Assembly: GCA_944470555.2 (NCBI GenBank)
Contig: OX104134.1
Span: 8,721,248-8,785,247 of the forward strand
DNA: 64,000 bases
Direction: 5' to 3'
Source: Heterobilharzia americana
Taxonomy: Eukaryota > Platyhelminthes > Trematoda > Strigeidida > Schistosomatidae
Made by a program: the position numbers and the translations under genes. This document shows, one piece after another, positions 45,858 through 57,394 of this stretch. The notes beneath the pieces were generated by a model that was not told the DNA's origin, searched no databases, and was given only the letters and a program-made list of their open reading frames with translations. Each line of letters opens with the position of its first letter. Position 1 is the stretch's first letter.

Positions 45858-46120
45858 GTTCAAAAACAACTTGTTATCACATTTAATCTCATTTTGTGAA
45901 TTCAACTCTGAAACCAAGTTTGATGTACTACTATTCTCACTCAATTGATTTTCATTGTTATTCAGCTTTTAATTCAGCCTTCCTGCTTCACCTTTTTCCA
46001 TTTTCCCACGTATTATCTTTTTGAATTTTCATATAATAGCTATGTCAAGTGTGCGTGTGATAAGATTGTTGGAAATGTGTTGCGTAAATATATTACACGG
46101 TCCAGACAATTTGCGTCTTC
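45858..46120 (-). repeat. Hairpin inverted repeat, right arm
   Basis: Reverse-complement partner of 45211-45483, separated from it by about 374 bp. Confidence 0.9.
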
Positions 46121-46716
46121 TTATTTTCTTGTCGAAGTTTATGAGGGGAACTAATTGTTTTAAATATTCTGAGTTGATAAAGCTGAAATGATGAAATCAT
46201 TTCTCAAATTAATTCACATTTTTCCAGGTAAGTAAAATAAATGGGAGTATTGGGAATATATCTGGGCTGGAGTTTGCTTACAAACACAGCAACTTACCTA
46301 AAACCTGCATCAGACTAAAGATTGACTGGTAAACTTCAAATCTACAAGCGAAATCAGGTTTGTGCGAAATCACCCCGAAAATACTGAGCCTCAAGTTTGA
46401 AAATTAGCAAATGAAACTGCACACCAGGACTGCATTCAATATGAGATATACTCTAAGGGAAATTTTCGGGCATTATCATTTTTGGAGGGCATTCATGTGT
46501 TTTTTTAGTTGTCTTTCGACCGATATTGAAGTTGCAGTGACAGTAGATCTCTAAACCTTACATTCTTTCCAGTGAATTCATCTGCTCATAATGGGTTGGG
46601 TAATCTAGTTGTAATATTTTAGCAGTTTCAGTTGTAAACGAGCAGTCACAACCAAAAAACAAACATGAATTCCATTTACCAGTTCTCTGACAAGTGTATA
46701 GATGGAGGTTATCAAT

Positions 46717-46722
<6 letters not shown>
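46121..46722. other. No supported gene
   Basis: Non-coding AT-rich sequence; nothing recognisable. Confidence 0.4.

Positions 46723-46795
<73 letters not shown>
46723..46795. repeat. TA dinucleotide microsatellite
   Basis: About 36 uninterrupted TA units. It produces an artificial Ile-Tyr open frame on the minus strand. Confidence 0.98.
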
Positions 46796-46798
<3 letters not shown>

Positions 46799-47369
46799 AG
46801 CGTGAGCATATTGAACATAATCTGAACTTTGCTATGGCTAATATCTCAAATTTTGAAAAATGTATGCTTATTTAACCGAATTCTCTCAAATGAATGCTTG
46901 TGAATAATGATAATTATTCAAAATCGATTCACCAATAAAGTAGGCAGGACTATGTTTTTCAATGATTGAAATCAATAGATTTTGAGAAAAAGTAACATGA
47001 GAGAAAATAAACAATACTAGTCTACCATTTACGAATTAGATGAGTGAAAAGGCGTTGCTTTGAAACAAATGACAAAGAGAGTATGCAGGAACCTAGATAG
47101 CATTTCCTGCTTTCTTTTCAGCCAAGAGAATTGAAAATTTCATACTGAACTTTGTGGTATTTGTGTGCCCGTGAAAAGTCTGAAAATAGCAATGCTTAAT
47201 GATTCATCAGTTACATACCGATGAGGCAAACAAATATTTACCGTTTCAATACAGACTTATACACTAGACCAGATGCATTTGTTAAGTATACTAGCAGATA
47301 GATCACGAATAAGTTCATTTTCCATTGAATGTAGGTGTAAAACTTGGACACTGTCATAGAATATATTTC
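46796..47369. other. No supported gene
   Basis: Non-coding sequence between two microsatellites. Confidence 0.4.
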
Positions 47370-47380
47370 CTCTCTCTCTC

Positions 47381-47470
<90 letters not shown>
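47370..47470. repeat. Compound TC and TA microsatellite
   Basis: A short TC tract (47370-47382) runs into about 43 TA units (47385-47470). Confidence 0.98.
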
Positions 47471-47473
<3 letters not shown>

Positions 47474-47779
47474 GTTGAATGGTATCTAACTGCATCAAAA
47501 GATACTTGTACTGGTTTCCGGATACATTAACATATGCATATTTCATTAGCCTAATTGATCCCGTTTATTCGAGCCGCAAAACATTTCAATACAGTACGCA
47601 TACATGAACGTATTCTCGATTACTAACTAAACTAATACAATTTAGCTGATAAATTCAGCTAGGTATAAGCAGTTATTATTGAAAAGGTAGAAATTGAGCA
47701 TTTACGAAGGAGTATAATTACACTTGTGTTTTTCAACTTGGAGGTTTATGGGTGATTGATTGATTTATTTCAAGATAGT

Positions 47780-48070
47780 ATTCATCACTAACTGACATGA
47801 GTTGTAGAACCACTGGAAACCTGAAAGCCCTGGAAATCTGGTTCGTTCTAGTATCCCACTACTCAGCAGAAGTAAGGAGTGTGGACCACTAGACCCTAAC
47901 CCAGAGCATCAGTGGTAATGCGGTCGTCGTGGGGTAGGACTATCTATCCTGGAGAGGTCGTGGCCCTTCACTGCTTAGGAGTCCCATACTCGGAAAAAAT
48001 ATCTATCGAATGCCCCAGATCTCCAGTAGTTCTACAAATGTTGTCAGTCTGCGATAAATGCCACTCATGT
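47780..48070. mobile_element. Two SINE-like copies in inverted orientation
   Basis: The left half (47795-47880) matches the plus-strand reading of the minus SINE at 54240-54320 ('tgacatgagttgtagaa.cactgg', 'cctagtat..'). The right half (47890-48070) is in the other orientation, with 'tctatcctggagaggtcgtg', 'ctgcttaggagtcccatactcgg' and 'gataaatgccactc', as at 17941-18115. The element carries a degenerate hammerhead-like core. The two copies together form an imperfect palindrome. Confidence 0.5.
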
Positions 48071-51000
48071 TTGTCTGTAACACGTGTCGCACACTGAATG
48101 GTACAGACTACTCAACGTCATTTTCATACAATTTATTTTCCCCGGTTATATAAAGATGACTCCTAACAGTTATTCTTCTGTTTTCATAGTCATAATTCTC
48201 ACCCTTTTATATTAGAGTTGTAAATAACCTAAATTTGTTGTCATATTAGATTGATCACCTTAATTCTGTTTATTGCGTTAGCGCCGCTAACTTGCGATGC
48301 GAAAACATTGAACACGTTCAAGATATCTCAAGACATTTACTACCCCTGCAGAAAAAGGAAAGGAAATAATTAGACTTACAAACACCAGGTGTCAACTTTG
48401 TGGAGATGCTTCATCTGAACCCTGATCTACTGAATAACACCATCTTGTCTGTGTCATGCACCTAACAAACGAAGTTAATGGTTGACCAGTATTTTCCTAT
48501 TTAGGCGTAGGTATAGGGTAAAGAATGAAACACGCTAGTGAGTGAGAACGAATTGGAAGTGGTGTCAAGTTGAAGAATCATACCGAGCTTGAGTAATGTA
48601 CTGTTTGTAGTACCATCAAAACAGTAAATATTTAGTTTACACTTTATAATTTCGTATTTGCCATAACTAAAATAATTTAAGTTTTGTGTGGCAGTATCAC
48701 GCTATTTATCAAGTTTAAGCATTTTTTAAAACTGCTTGACGTCAAGGAAATTGGGAGCTGGCAACTCATAGTTTAAACGGTTTAATCAATCAAATGTCTA
48801 CCCTAATCCGAAATCATAACTCTAACTACCTAAACCTAAAACTAGTTTTAATTAGAATAAGAGTTCACTTAAGGTCAAAAAGAGCGAAACGCGAAGAACT
48901 ATGTCCTCTTTCTAGCACCAGCGCTGTCTTAATTCCAAGCAAGTGAACCTCAAAGCTAAATTTTGGGTTTTTAAATCCTATTCGTAGACCCTAATGGTCA
49001 ACCTTATTTATTTGAAATCGAAATGCTAACTTTTACGAATACTGTTGGTCTCAACTGCAAAATCACTGGCATTTCTCATTTTTCACGCCATACACAACTT
49101 GAACCTTAAGAATCTCTGTTCCTTTATCACACTGAAAGTCAATAAGTAACCTACCCGCATATGATTTGTCATGTTAAAGACGGTAAGATTTCTTTATTCT
49201 CCTAGTGATGGAAAGTATCAAAAGCTTAATGTGATACTAACATTCCTTCTTTCTTCAGGGTAACTTGAGATTCAGCTGGTGTTCCATAGTTTTTTCTTTG
49301 ATATCTAAACCTTGTTATGGACTCACAAATGCTTGCAACACATTTTGAATATGGTAAGCTGTAATTATTCAGACTAAATTAAAAGTGTCCACGAATGTTT
49401 TTATTTTCATATCTTTCTTATAAGGTTACTTGGCATTCCTATCTGAGTGAAAAATGAGGTTTTGTAAGACCTATCTCCATTGGAGAATTAACCAGAAGTG
49501 AAACTCATGCACAAGATTCCGTAGTAAACACGGTAAAAAAATCTCTATATTCACTGTTTCAGTATCAGTCAGTTTTTGTTCCCAAGCTAAGATTGGAGTT
49601 GTATGCTTCATCAAGTCATTCACTGTCAAATATCTGTTTCAAAAAGTAAATTCTGAATTTGAAAACAAGCTAGCAAGGTGTCTTTATATGTCTTGATGTA
49701 TTGGCTTATTGAAGACCGATTTTCAGGACAGTTATCGACGTCATTTTACCCATAAGAATCATAACTGTGGATTGGATTTTGTGGGAATTAAAAAAGTTAG
49801 TGGAAGTGGCATTTCCGTATTCAAGCCAATCCAGTGAAAACAAAAATCTTTGTGATTGGAACTCATGTAAGATCTCTTTAAGCGAACTGAACGAAGCAGC
49901 AAAGAAACATTAAAACACAGTACACCTTAGGATTGACGCCACGAAATCAATATGCATTCAGTCTAGCACGAAACGTGGTATATGTGATGCATCGAGCCCG
50001 TAAAAGACCAGCCTAGCCAGATAGCTTAAACAGTGTAAAAATAGTAAAATCCCTAACAGGACAGAGTGAAAGCATATAGCATGCAACCAACATTTAGCCT
50101 GGTCCACGACCATAAGATGACACACTATCCCATCGCCGCATGTATATCTGACTATATAATGTGATGAAAGTTTATGATAGACTATGTTCCAAAGAGCTAA
50201 GATAACAATCTACGTAAGCTGTAAAATAAAATTAGACCAGCGTGATTGCAGAAACATAATAAAGAGGAAACGTCGAAGTTAATTTTCTGGAAGTTATATG
50301 CATATGCCCCATTCTCTTAATTTAAAAAACACCAAGTTTTATATTTATTCACTCCTCTTTGTCAAATAATTTGGTTACATAATGATTTCTGTTGTTTGCT
50401 TTGTGCTGTAAGTGTAAGGCAATTTAAAAAAGCATTGTGGAAATTACTGACTCTCAGGTTAAAATTTTACATCTTCCTAATAACTTTCTTGACTTTTACA
50501 ATAAAAGGCGCTAATCTATTGAACCCATATTGCTGCTTCACTGTGTAATATTTTGATAACTCCGATTATAGGAGAATAAGGCTACTTTGTATACTGATGG
50601 ATCTCTTAGATCATTTCAATAGTATCCTGAATGCAATAACATTTTTCAGTAACTAGTTATCACCCAGTTAGAAACAAGCTTTACTTTATGGAGTTTTCTA
50701 CGGTGTCAAGTAACTTAAGTCATACAACATTGAAAAGATTACAGTTTAGCAATGAATACAGTACACTAGTAAGAGAAAAACTCATACCAACTCCTATAAA
50801 TATTCTCCTCCTCCAAGACTGCGGTATGTGTTGATCTTTTCTGTACATTTAGTGTCAAGTAATAGGGCAACTCCTTGAAGTTGTAAACGTTTCTTAGTAG
50901 GATGATTTATCTGACATGTTATGTGAATAAGTCAGTGTGAGGTTGGAAAGAACCCCTTAGAGAATCGGTTACTGGTAATTCGAGAACTTTTCACTCATGT

Positions 51001-52120
51001 TTCATTGCACTTCACTGCACTACATCTCGGTTAAAATAATAAGTAGAAATTGAACCGAAAGAATAGCCAAATGGGTTACGGTATGACATTCAGGGGGATA
51101 ACAATAAGTTGCTTATATTGGGATGCAATAGTCTGCTACACTACCAAGCAGTCTTTCATTGGAAAGAAACAAGCATCTAGTGTTTATACTGCTAAATAAC
51201 AGAAGCAGTTATCTTGATTTGTGAAGCACACCCGCTTAACTTATTTTACTTGTTACACAGACTTTTCAAAATGCTGGTTTTGTGAATTCTTTCACCGTGG
51301 TTGCACTGTTCCAGCCAACTCCTCAATCACTTTCTACTTATTTCATGCTGACTCTTAACACCCATTACACTTTGAGTTTCCTTAGCTTCATAATTCCCAT
51401 AGTTCAAAAAGAAATGTATAAAGTTTAGTGCGACAAACATTTATGATAAAATCAAAACACAAGCCAACATATCGAGAAAATATAAATTGTCTGACATCCA
51501 TTGTAAAAAATGGGATATCTGTGGATGTATAAATTAAAAAAAATTTCAAATATTGTCTTTCTAGAAGAACTTTATACCCGGAATATTTGTTCTATCAAAT
51601 TTGGTCATCAGTGTTAATCCAATGTACGTGAAAATAAGTGTGATATAGCATATAATTACAGCTGTAGTCATTCTATGATGGCAAAGCAAAAACTAGCAGA
51701 AGTATCGCTGACGATAGTGACCATAGAAGTGTTGATGCAAATTTCGGAAAACTCACATTCTAATCAAGGTCAAGGATTCAACAGCAAGATTTACTCAAAC
51801 ATGATGTCACTACAAGTTTAAATATACTGGGACAGTAGGTCAGTATTCCAACGAGAATAAAAAGGCAGAAGAAATACAAAGTACATGAGAAAGAATATTT
51901 TAAAAACTACAATTAGGCTAAGAAAAATCTTTTCGACAATGTTAGTTACTTAAGCTGTACAAGCATATCTATAAGTATTGGGAACAAATAATGGCCTGTT
52001 ATTAATCGGTGGGATAGGGTTATATCATCAACATGATATTCGAATGAAGGAAAGGACAATTTTATTCACTGAACTTTCATCTTCCTGTTGACTCATCGGA
52101 TATTTTTCTTCTTGTGGCAG
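48071..52120. other. Long stretch without a supported gene
   Basis: About 4 kb of AT-rich DNA with no frame above 60 codons and no recognisable repeat. It is likely intergenic or intronic. Confidence 0.4.
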
Positions 52121-52540
52121 CGAAGAAACTCAATGGGTTTCTGAAGTTCCCTGTTGTCGTTGCAAACAAGAAGATTTGTTGTCTCAGTAGCTGCATACAT
52201 GAACCAGGGTATTCAAAACTTTAAGAAAAATCTGCATTTGAATCAGAGTTCTCTAAAACACGATATGCCTAACGGATTAGTGAAGTCACGACTTCTGGAT
52301 TTGGAACGCAAGCTCTCATAAAGAGCTCAAGCTCTACAAGAACTGCCTGAAGAACAGCGTATAGGCTTCACAGACTGCATAAATACGGTTTCAAAACATC
52401 GGTCTGAAGATAGTGAATTGGAGATGATGAGGAGATTACTTAAGCCAACAGACGTACATTCACATCTTCCTGGAACAATTGAAATATATATGAGTACATC
52501 AAATGCAAACATTATCATTAGATCCAAAAATTTGCAATAA
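52121..52540 (+). pseudogene. Broken coding fragment of an unknown gene
   Basis: A strong splice acceptor (TTTTTCTTCTTGTGGCAG ending at 52120) is followed by EETQWVSEVPCCRCKQEDLL. A shift of frame near 52185 then continues with VAAYMNQGIQNFKKNLHLNQ, MPNGLVKSRLLDLERKLS, an in-frame TAA at 52319-52321, and QALQELPEEQRIGFTDCINT then EDSELEMMRRLLKPTDVHSH to TAA 52538-52540. The protein-like composition over 140 codons with only two breaks suggests a real gene or retrocopy that has decayed. The CCRC cluster hints at metal binding. I do not recognise the family. Confidence 0.35.
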
Positions 52541-52740
52541 TTTAAACAATGTCAACAGTTTTGAAATAAGGATTTGATTTGGAAATCTGGTCAATCATAT
52601 GAATGATCTGATTCCGGTGTTAAATGAGAATTTCTGACATTTCAAATCAATGGTCCTGCATGGTTGTTACCATCGTGTTCATATACCCCTTTTTCGATAT
52701 TGCCATTACTTTGATGAACATCCATTTCTTAGTAATGATG

Positions 52741-52900
52741 GCTAGTGGCTAGCAGTGGGATCCAGGATGCCCATTTCGTCCTATTTAGGACTCCTAAACT
52801 GGATGTACCTGCTTTCCAGTGAGTGATGTTCCCACCGGGATTCGGAATCGGGAGCGATCTCTTTAAACGCCAGAGTGTTACCTACTACACCATTCTTTTC
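52741..52900 (-). mobile_element. Sm-alpha-like SINE with a dead hammerhead ribozyme
   Basis: On the minus strand a tRNA-like head has an A-box-like GGTGTAGTAGG (about 52888-52878) and a split B-box-like GATTCCGAATCCC. It is followed by a hammerhead fold. Stem I CCAG/CTGG (extended to ATCCAG/CTGGAT), stem II GTCC/GGAC, the GAAA box, a three-pair stem III (ATG GG CAT) and the cleavage C are intact. The core CTGATGA reads TTTAGGA (complement of 52792-52798), so self-cleavage should be lost. Schistosome Sm-alpha repeats are known to encode hammerheads. Confidence 0.7.
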
Positions 52901-54239
52901 CTCATATCATTAGTTTTATACCCTTCTTCATTCACACCACTACCAGTAGTCATTTTTAACCTTGACGTAACACTTCACATTTGTTATTCTGGATTTCATT
53001 TAAGTATCCATATGATTTTCACCCTACTTGAATATAAGTCATCACTACATAATTATTATTTGACCCTTAGTAAACAGACACACACAGACTCATGCCCAGT
53101 AAATATATGTAAGTCAATCATTATCTGTAGGTTCTGTCTCCTCATTTCGTAACCATCATGTCAATATTGATTTCACAACTAACAAACTAGACTCATTACC
53201 ATTTCATCATCTCATTCGATTTGATCTCTATTCACCCATCACACTGACTGTTTCAATATGGTAATAATTGTACATCGTACACATTTGGGCTATGGCATTT
53301 CACTTATTCTCATGGATTTATAACAGTAGGGTCTGAAGAAGAAGTTATTGAAAACGACTGTTCGCTGAAATTGTTCTTGTTCATATAATGCCATTTGATG
53401 GGGGGTTATTGTCAGAAGAGCACAAATGACATTCATTTGTATCCACCAATTCACATGTTCGTACAAGAAGCACACCCGTTAAAAAACAGAAAGAAGGGTT
53501 CTTGTTCGCATTTCTGAACACATCTGTATGACTGAGTTTATATGTGTACAAGGTGTGAATAGTGCAACTGTCTGGCATTTGCTTGATACTGGACATAAAA
53601 TCGACGCATCAAAATCGTTCAAAGTGACCAATGAGTAACTGAGACCCAATGTTTTCGCTTTGCTCAAGCAGTTGCAATTAAATGGCTGAAACATGGTCTG
53701 TGTATTCAGAAAGATGCTGTTGTCAATCTTACTTTACCTTGGTAATTTTGATCTTCTAAATTTGTTACTGCTACAAAATATAATGACCTAATGACCCTTG
53801 GTTTTTTCATTTATCTTCCGATCTATTTCAAAACCTGCATTCACTCTCTTATTTGTATTGATCTTATAATTCAATAAAATGTAAATCTGGTAACCTTTTA
53901 TCACACCTAATTAACCATGATGTCATTTTTACCGGTTGTAGAATAACACTGTGTTACCTCCAGTTTGTTTGCTATCTTCTCAAGAATGTTCATTCTGTCA
54001 CTGCATAAATAGTTAACCTTTGAGTAGTCTTAATAACTTCATCAATTTCGATCAACCTAAATCTTTATTACCTTCCATCTTAATCAGAACTATTCTTGCA
54101 CATCCATCATAGAAGGTTATATACAGGATTTTTTTTATCATAGACATTACATTCAACAGATTGTAAAGCAGCTGAAAAGAATCCACGAAATATAGCATAC
54201 GAATTCCGTTACTTTTACTCTTATTGTCTTCAGGTTGAT
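52901..54239. other. No supported gene
   Basis: Plus-strand 109-codon frame (52823-53152) and minus-strand frames (53290-53694) are open, but I see no domain or splice support. Confidence 0.3.
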
Positions 54240-54435
54240 ATTCACCATGGATTGACATGAGTTGTAGAAACACTGGGAAACTGGAAGCACCCAGCAGAAG
54301 TTGCGTCCTAGTATGGTACTCCTCAGCAGTACGCGCCCACGACCCCACCGGGATCGAACCCAGAACCTTCAGGTTCAGTGGCCAACACGTTGCCATTGAA
54401 CCATTGGGTCGATACCCAATGGTCCACATTCCCTG
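54240..54435 (-). mobile_element. tRNA-derived SINE
   Basis: On the minus strand: a tRNA-like head with an A-box-like TGGTTCAATGGCAACG (about 54409-54394) and a perfect B box GGTTCGATCC (about 54362-54353), then GGTGGGGTCGTGGGCGCG, then CTGAGGAGTACCATACTAGG and a tail. The latter resembles a hammerhead core (CTGATGAGTCC...GGACGAAA) with substitutions, including GCAA for GAAA. It is a Pol III-type SINE and not a tRNA gene, because no cloverleaf closes. Confidence 0.65.
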
Positions 54436-54445
54436 CTTCTGTCAG

Positions 54446-55790
54446 TTTTTCTCACTTTATTCAAAATCCCTTGATAACTTGAAAAGTATGAGTTTGTTGT
54501 TGATTTGTCCATATGAAGGTGATGATATTGTCCCCATGGAATCTTTAGGTCAAACTTTGAAGCTCTCGTCAACAATATCAAATGAAATAAACTCTCAAAA
54601 AAATCTTTCAGGAAGATACCGCCAATCAAATACAATAGAACCTCACTCAAATTTTCAAGGGGATAAAGAAGGGTCGATAATTTGCTCCGAATAATCCGAG
54701 CAACTAAAACCATCTGCTTAACTGTTTCCTTGACTATATTATTTTCCAAAAGTTTATAAAGAGAATGTCTCACTTCAAAAATCCTAGACATGAACAACTC
54801 ACTATATCATACCATTACTAATGGCTGTCAGATATTCTCTAGTTAATGAAAAAGCACCACTGTTTACTAATTAATGTTTCACACAATGAAATTGTTTGTT
54901 TTATATGCGACACTGTTGAAGACAGTAATTTTGAAACTGGTGTTTCAAAAGAACAAACAACATTAGGATACAATTTTAACGTCTTAACAAAAGGATGAAG
55001 CAGTAAAGTAGTCACAACTTGTGTGTCCAGAGGAAGATTGACTCTTGACAAGCCTTGGTACGTGCAAGATCGAGAATTGCCATCCGCATGAGAGATATAT
55101 GGATGAGGCATTCGTGATACACAACGAAAATACGAATATTCAAGCCATAGTTGAACCTATTATTAATTGTCTCTAGTCAGTGAAGCTTGCATCAGAATCG
55201 GAGATGAACTCCAAATTTAATCTCTTTGATTTAAAAAGGTTCAAGCAGAAGATCAGATGGTTCCTTTATGAGATCAGTAGATGGAAAGCCAACATGAAAT
55301 GGCCAGTGAGCTCATTTCCAAAGCTGAACTTCACTAAGCAGAAAAAGAACTATAATTCATTCGCTTTCGTCGAAAACTTCAAAGATTATGTATGATACGA
55401 TGAGATCAGCTGTGAAGATTCCGATAGTTGTTCCTACATATTGGATATCCCTCCAGAACCAATGGAGAAAATCTGAAAATGAAACAGCACGGAAAAAACT
55501 CCATCAGTCCCGAAGTAAACTTTTTTATGAACGTTGGTCTTAGGAAGAATACTGCGACAGACAGCGTGAAGAGTTGTCTTATCAAACTGACATGAAAGAC
55601 ATCGTTTTAAGCTAAACTTCAAGTCATCTCTGATCCACAACTGAAACATATATTCACTAAGGATAAACTGCTACTTTAGTTCACATCACCGTATGTCTTC
55701 TGTGAAGTTAGTTTTACAAAGCATGAGCTCTTGAAACGCATTTTTGAAAATTATCCTGCAAGGCTACCAGACGATTAATGTAAGCCTGCA
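54446..55790 (+). pseudogene. Decayed coding sequence of unknown gene
   Basis: After a good acceptor (CTTCTGTCAG at 54445), a frame runs to TAA 54692 with LLLICPYEGDDIVPMESLGQ and SGRYRQSNTIEPHSNFQGDK. Further coding-like pieces appear in changing frames: INVSHNEIVCFICDTVEDSN (about 54869-54930), VVTTCVSRGRLTLDKPWYVQ (about 55010-55070), ESEMNSKFNLFDLKRFKQKI (about 55195-55255) and SCSYILDIPPEPMEKI (about 55430-55475). The simplest reading is a retrocopied or duplicated host gene with several frameshifts. A minus-strand frame also covers 54375-54797, so the strand is not certain there. Confidence 0.3.
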
Positions 55791-56403
55791 AGCAGTCCGT
55801 TATCTAGTCAAATCAGGTGATATAGTTCCTTTTTTAAAATTATCATAAAGTTAGACCAATAGGAGTGTCATCACTAGACTTATGTACTCCAGAGGTAGTA
55901 AGACTCCACCAGTTCAAGTACGGGCACTGAACACAAGCGTAATTTCAGCATATCTTATTACAAATGGCTTGATTCCCCCCTCTGCTTCCCTGACTTCAGT
56001 AACACTTCCATTAGGGTCCTTGCCCTTTTCCCCAATTTGTTAATATCCGTTAAGTGAAGATTTACTCATTCTATTTTACATATAGAAACAAGTCTCACTT
56101 TGTACAACTGTGTGTTTGCGTTTAGTTTTATTACACCATGTACTGCTGGGTAATTTCTTTCTGAATTGACCAACAACTTTTTATTCTACTCTTGTGCATA
56201 ACGGGAATGACAAAACCCTGCCATTGTATTGAGTAATAGACTGTTATTTGTGTCAAGCAATTATAAGTACGACTGTACATTCGCAGTGACTGACTTCATC
56301 AAGGCGGAAATTTTCCTCCGCAGATCTGCCATATTTCGTCCTAATAACTCGATAGGTATCCTTCGTTAATAAAGTAAACGAAAGGGATGAGCACAAATTC
56401 CTA
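55791..56403. other. No supported gene
   Basis: A short open plus-strand segment (about 55880-56040, with RGSKTPPVQVRALNTS) is not recognised. The rest is non-coding. Confidence 0.3.
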
Positions 56404-56438
56404 CCCACCTCAGCCAACACAATGTTGGCTGAGGTGGG
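56404..56438. repeat. Perfect 16-bp palindromic arms at the RTE-A junction
   Basis: Sixteen bases (56404-56419) are followed by CAA and the exact reverse complement (56423-56438). The right arm is RTE-A coding sequence and the left arm an inverted copy of it, so the 5' junction of the insertion carries a tiny inverted duplication. Confidence 0.95.
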
Positions 56439-56850
56439 TCCAGGCTGGAAAAAGGCCCGAGGTGGCCAGAATAAAACATGGCACCAATGTATGAAATCTC
56501 TGACTGTTGGTTTAAGCCATGTAGGACGATGCAGACTAGGTGGTTGGGGTCCACGGGACAAGAGGAACCAGTGGTTGGAGACCCTAGGTGATATGGCTCA
56601 GAACCGATGTCAGTGGCGCAGATGTATACATACATTATCCTCATCTTAACAACGCTATACTGAATCTCACCAATTTGTCACTCCTCTTTCTTTTCTTCTC
56701 GTACTTTTATGTCTTTTGACTGCATTCACTTATCTTCATCCTTCGCCTCACTACCTCTTTACTTGATGTAGTGATATGAGGTGTGGCAACTCGGACCGTT
56801 AAGCAGTAATGCCTGGTCCTATGTTGATAATAATAAATAATAATAATAAT
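56422..56850 (+). mobile_element. RTE family A, 5'-truncated 3' end copy
   Basis: An open stretch to 56649 encodes the RTE-A C-terminus: GPGWKKARGGQNKTWHQCMK, CRLGGWGPRDKRNQWLETLG, then RCQWRRCIHTLSSS, ending at a natural stop. The 3' UTR matches 25200-25412 and ends in an AAT microsatellite (56826-56852). It is only the last 430 bp of the element, a typical truncated insertion. Its intact Trp codon shows that the TAG in the 25-kb copy is a mutation. Confidence 0.85.
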
Positions 56851-57394
56851 AATACAAATTCCTATCGGACTTGTAACTGGAATTTGGTCGAATATAATAA
56901 ATAAAAACTTCAATGCATGAGTTTGTGGAGAATTATAAGGCTTTTCAGGGAGTCAAAATTGCCACTAGTGTATGCATTAAATGTTGGTGAATTCTAGAAG
57001 GTCAAAAGTGGTTAGTAATTACTCTACCGTCCTACAGAAGATATTAATACAAGCCTTCTGAATTTCAACGGTCAACCTGATAGGCTGGAGTATACTGTTG
57101 ATTTGAAGTTGATGTGATTATACCAGAAATGGATATAACAATAATTAATAGTGGCAAGGCTGGAAGTTTAACCACATCAACATTTCCTATTCACAAACGT
57201 TTTGTTTAATAATTGGTACGAAATCAGTGGGAAGGTAAAACTAGAATTAGTTATGATAAAAAAATTTTACAGATCGGATGTCATGAAAAATGAATCAAAG
57301 TAAACATAAAATGACATAAATTAACAGAAACCCAATCATAATATACAACTAGCATAATTGTTTTTATATTATACCGCTGTTGATTGTACGGACT

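Noticed and set aside
46558..47546. Minus-strand frames rich in Ile-Tyr
   Set aside because: They are translations of the TA microsatellites at 46723-46795 and 47385-47470.
54340..54420. tRNA gene on the minus strand
   Set aside because: A and B boxes are present but the flanking sequence does not close a cloverleaf and it continues into a SINE body.
54375..54797. Minus-strand 140-codon frame
   Set aside because: Includes SINE sequence at one end and overlaps a plus-strand coding-like segment with a good acceptor; the strand remains uncertain, so it was not called as a gene.
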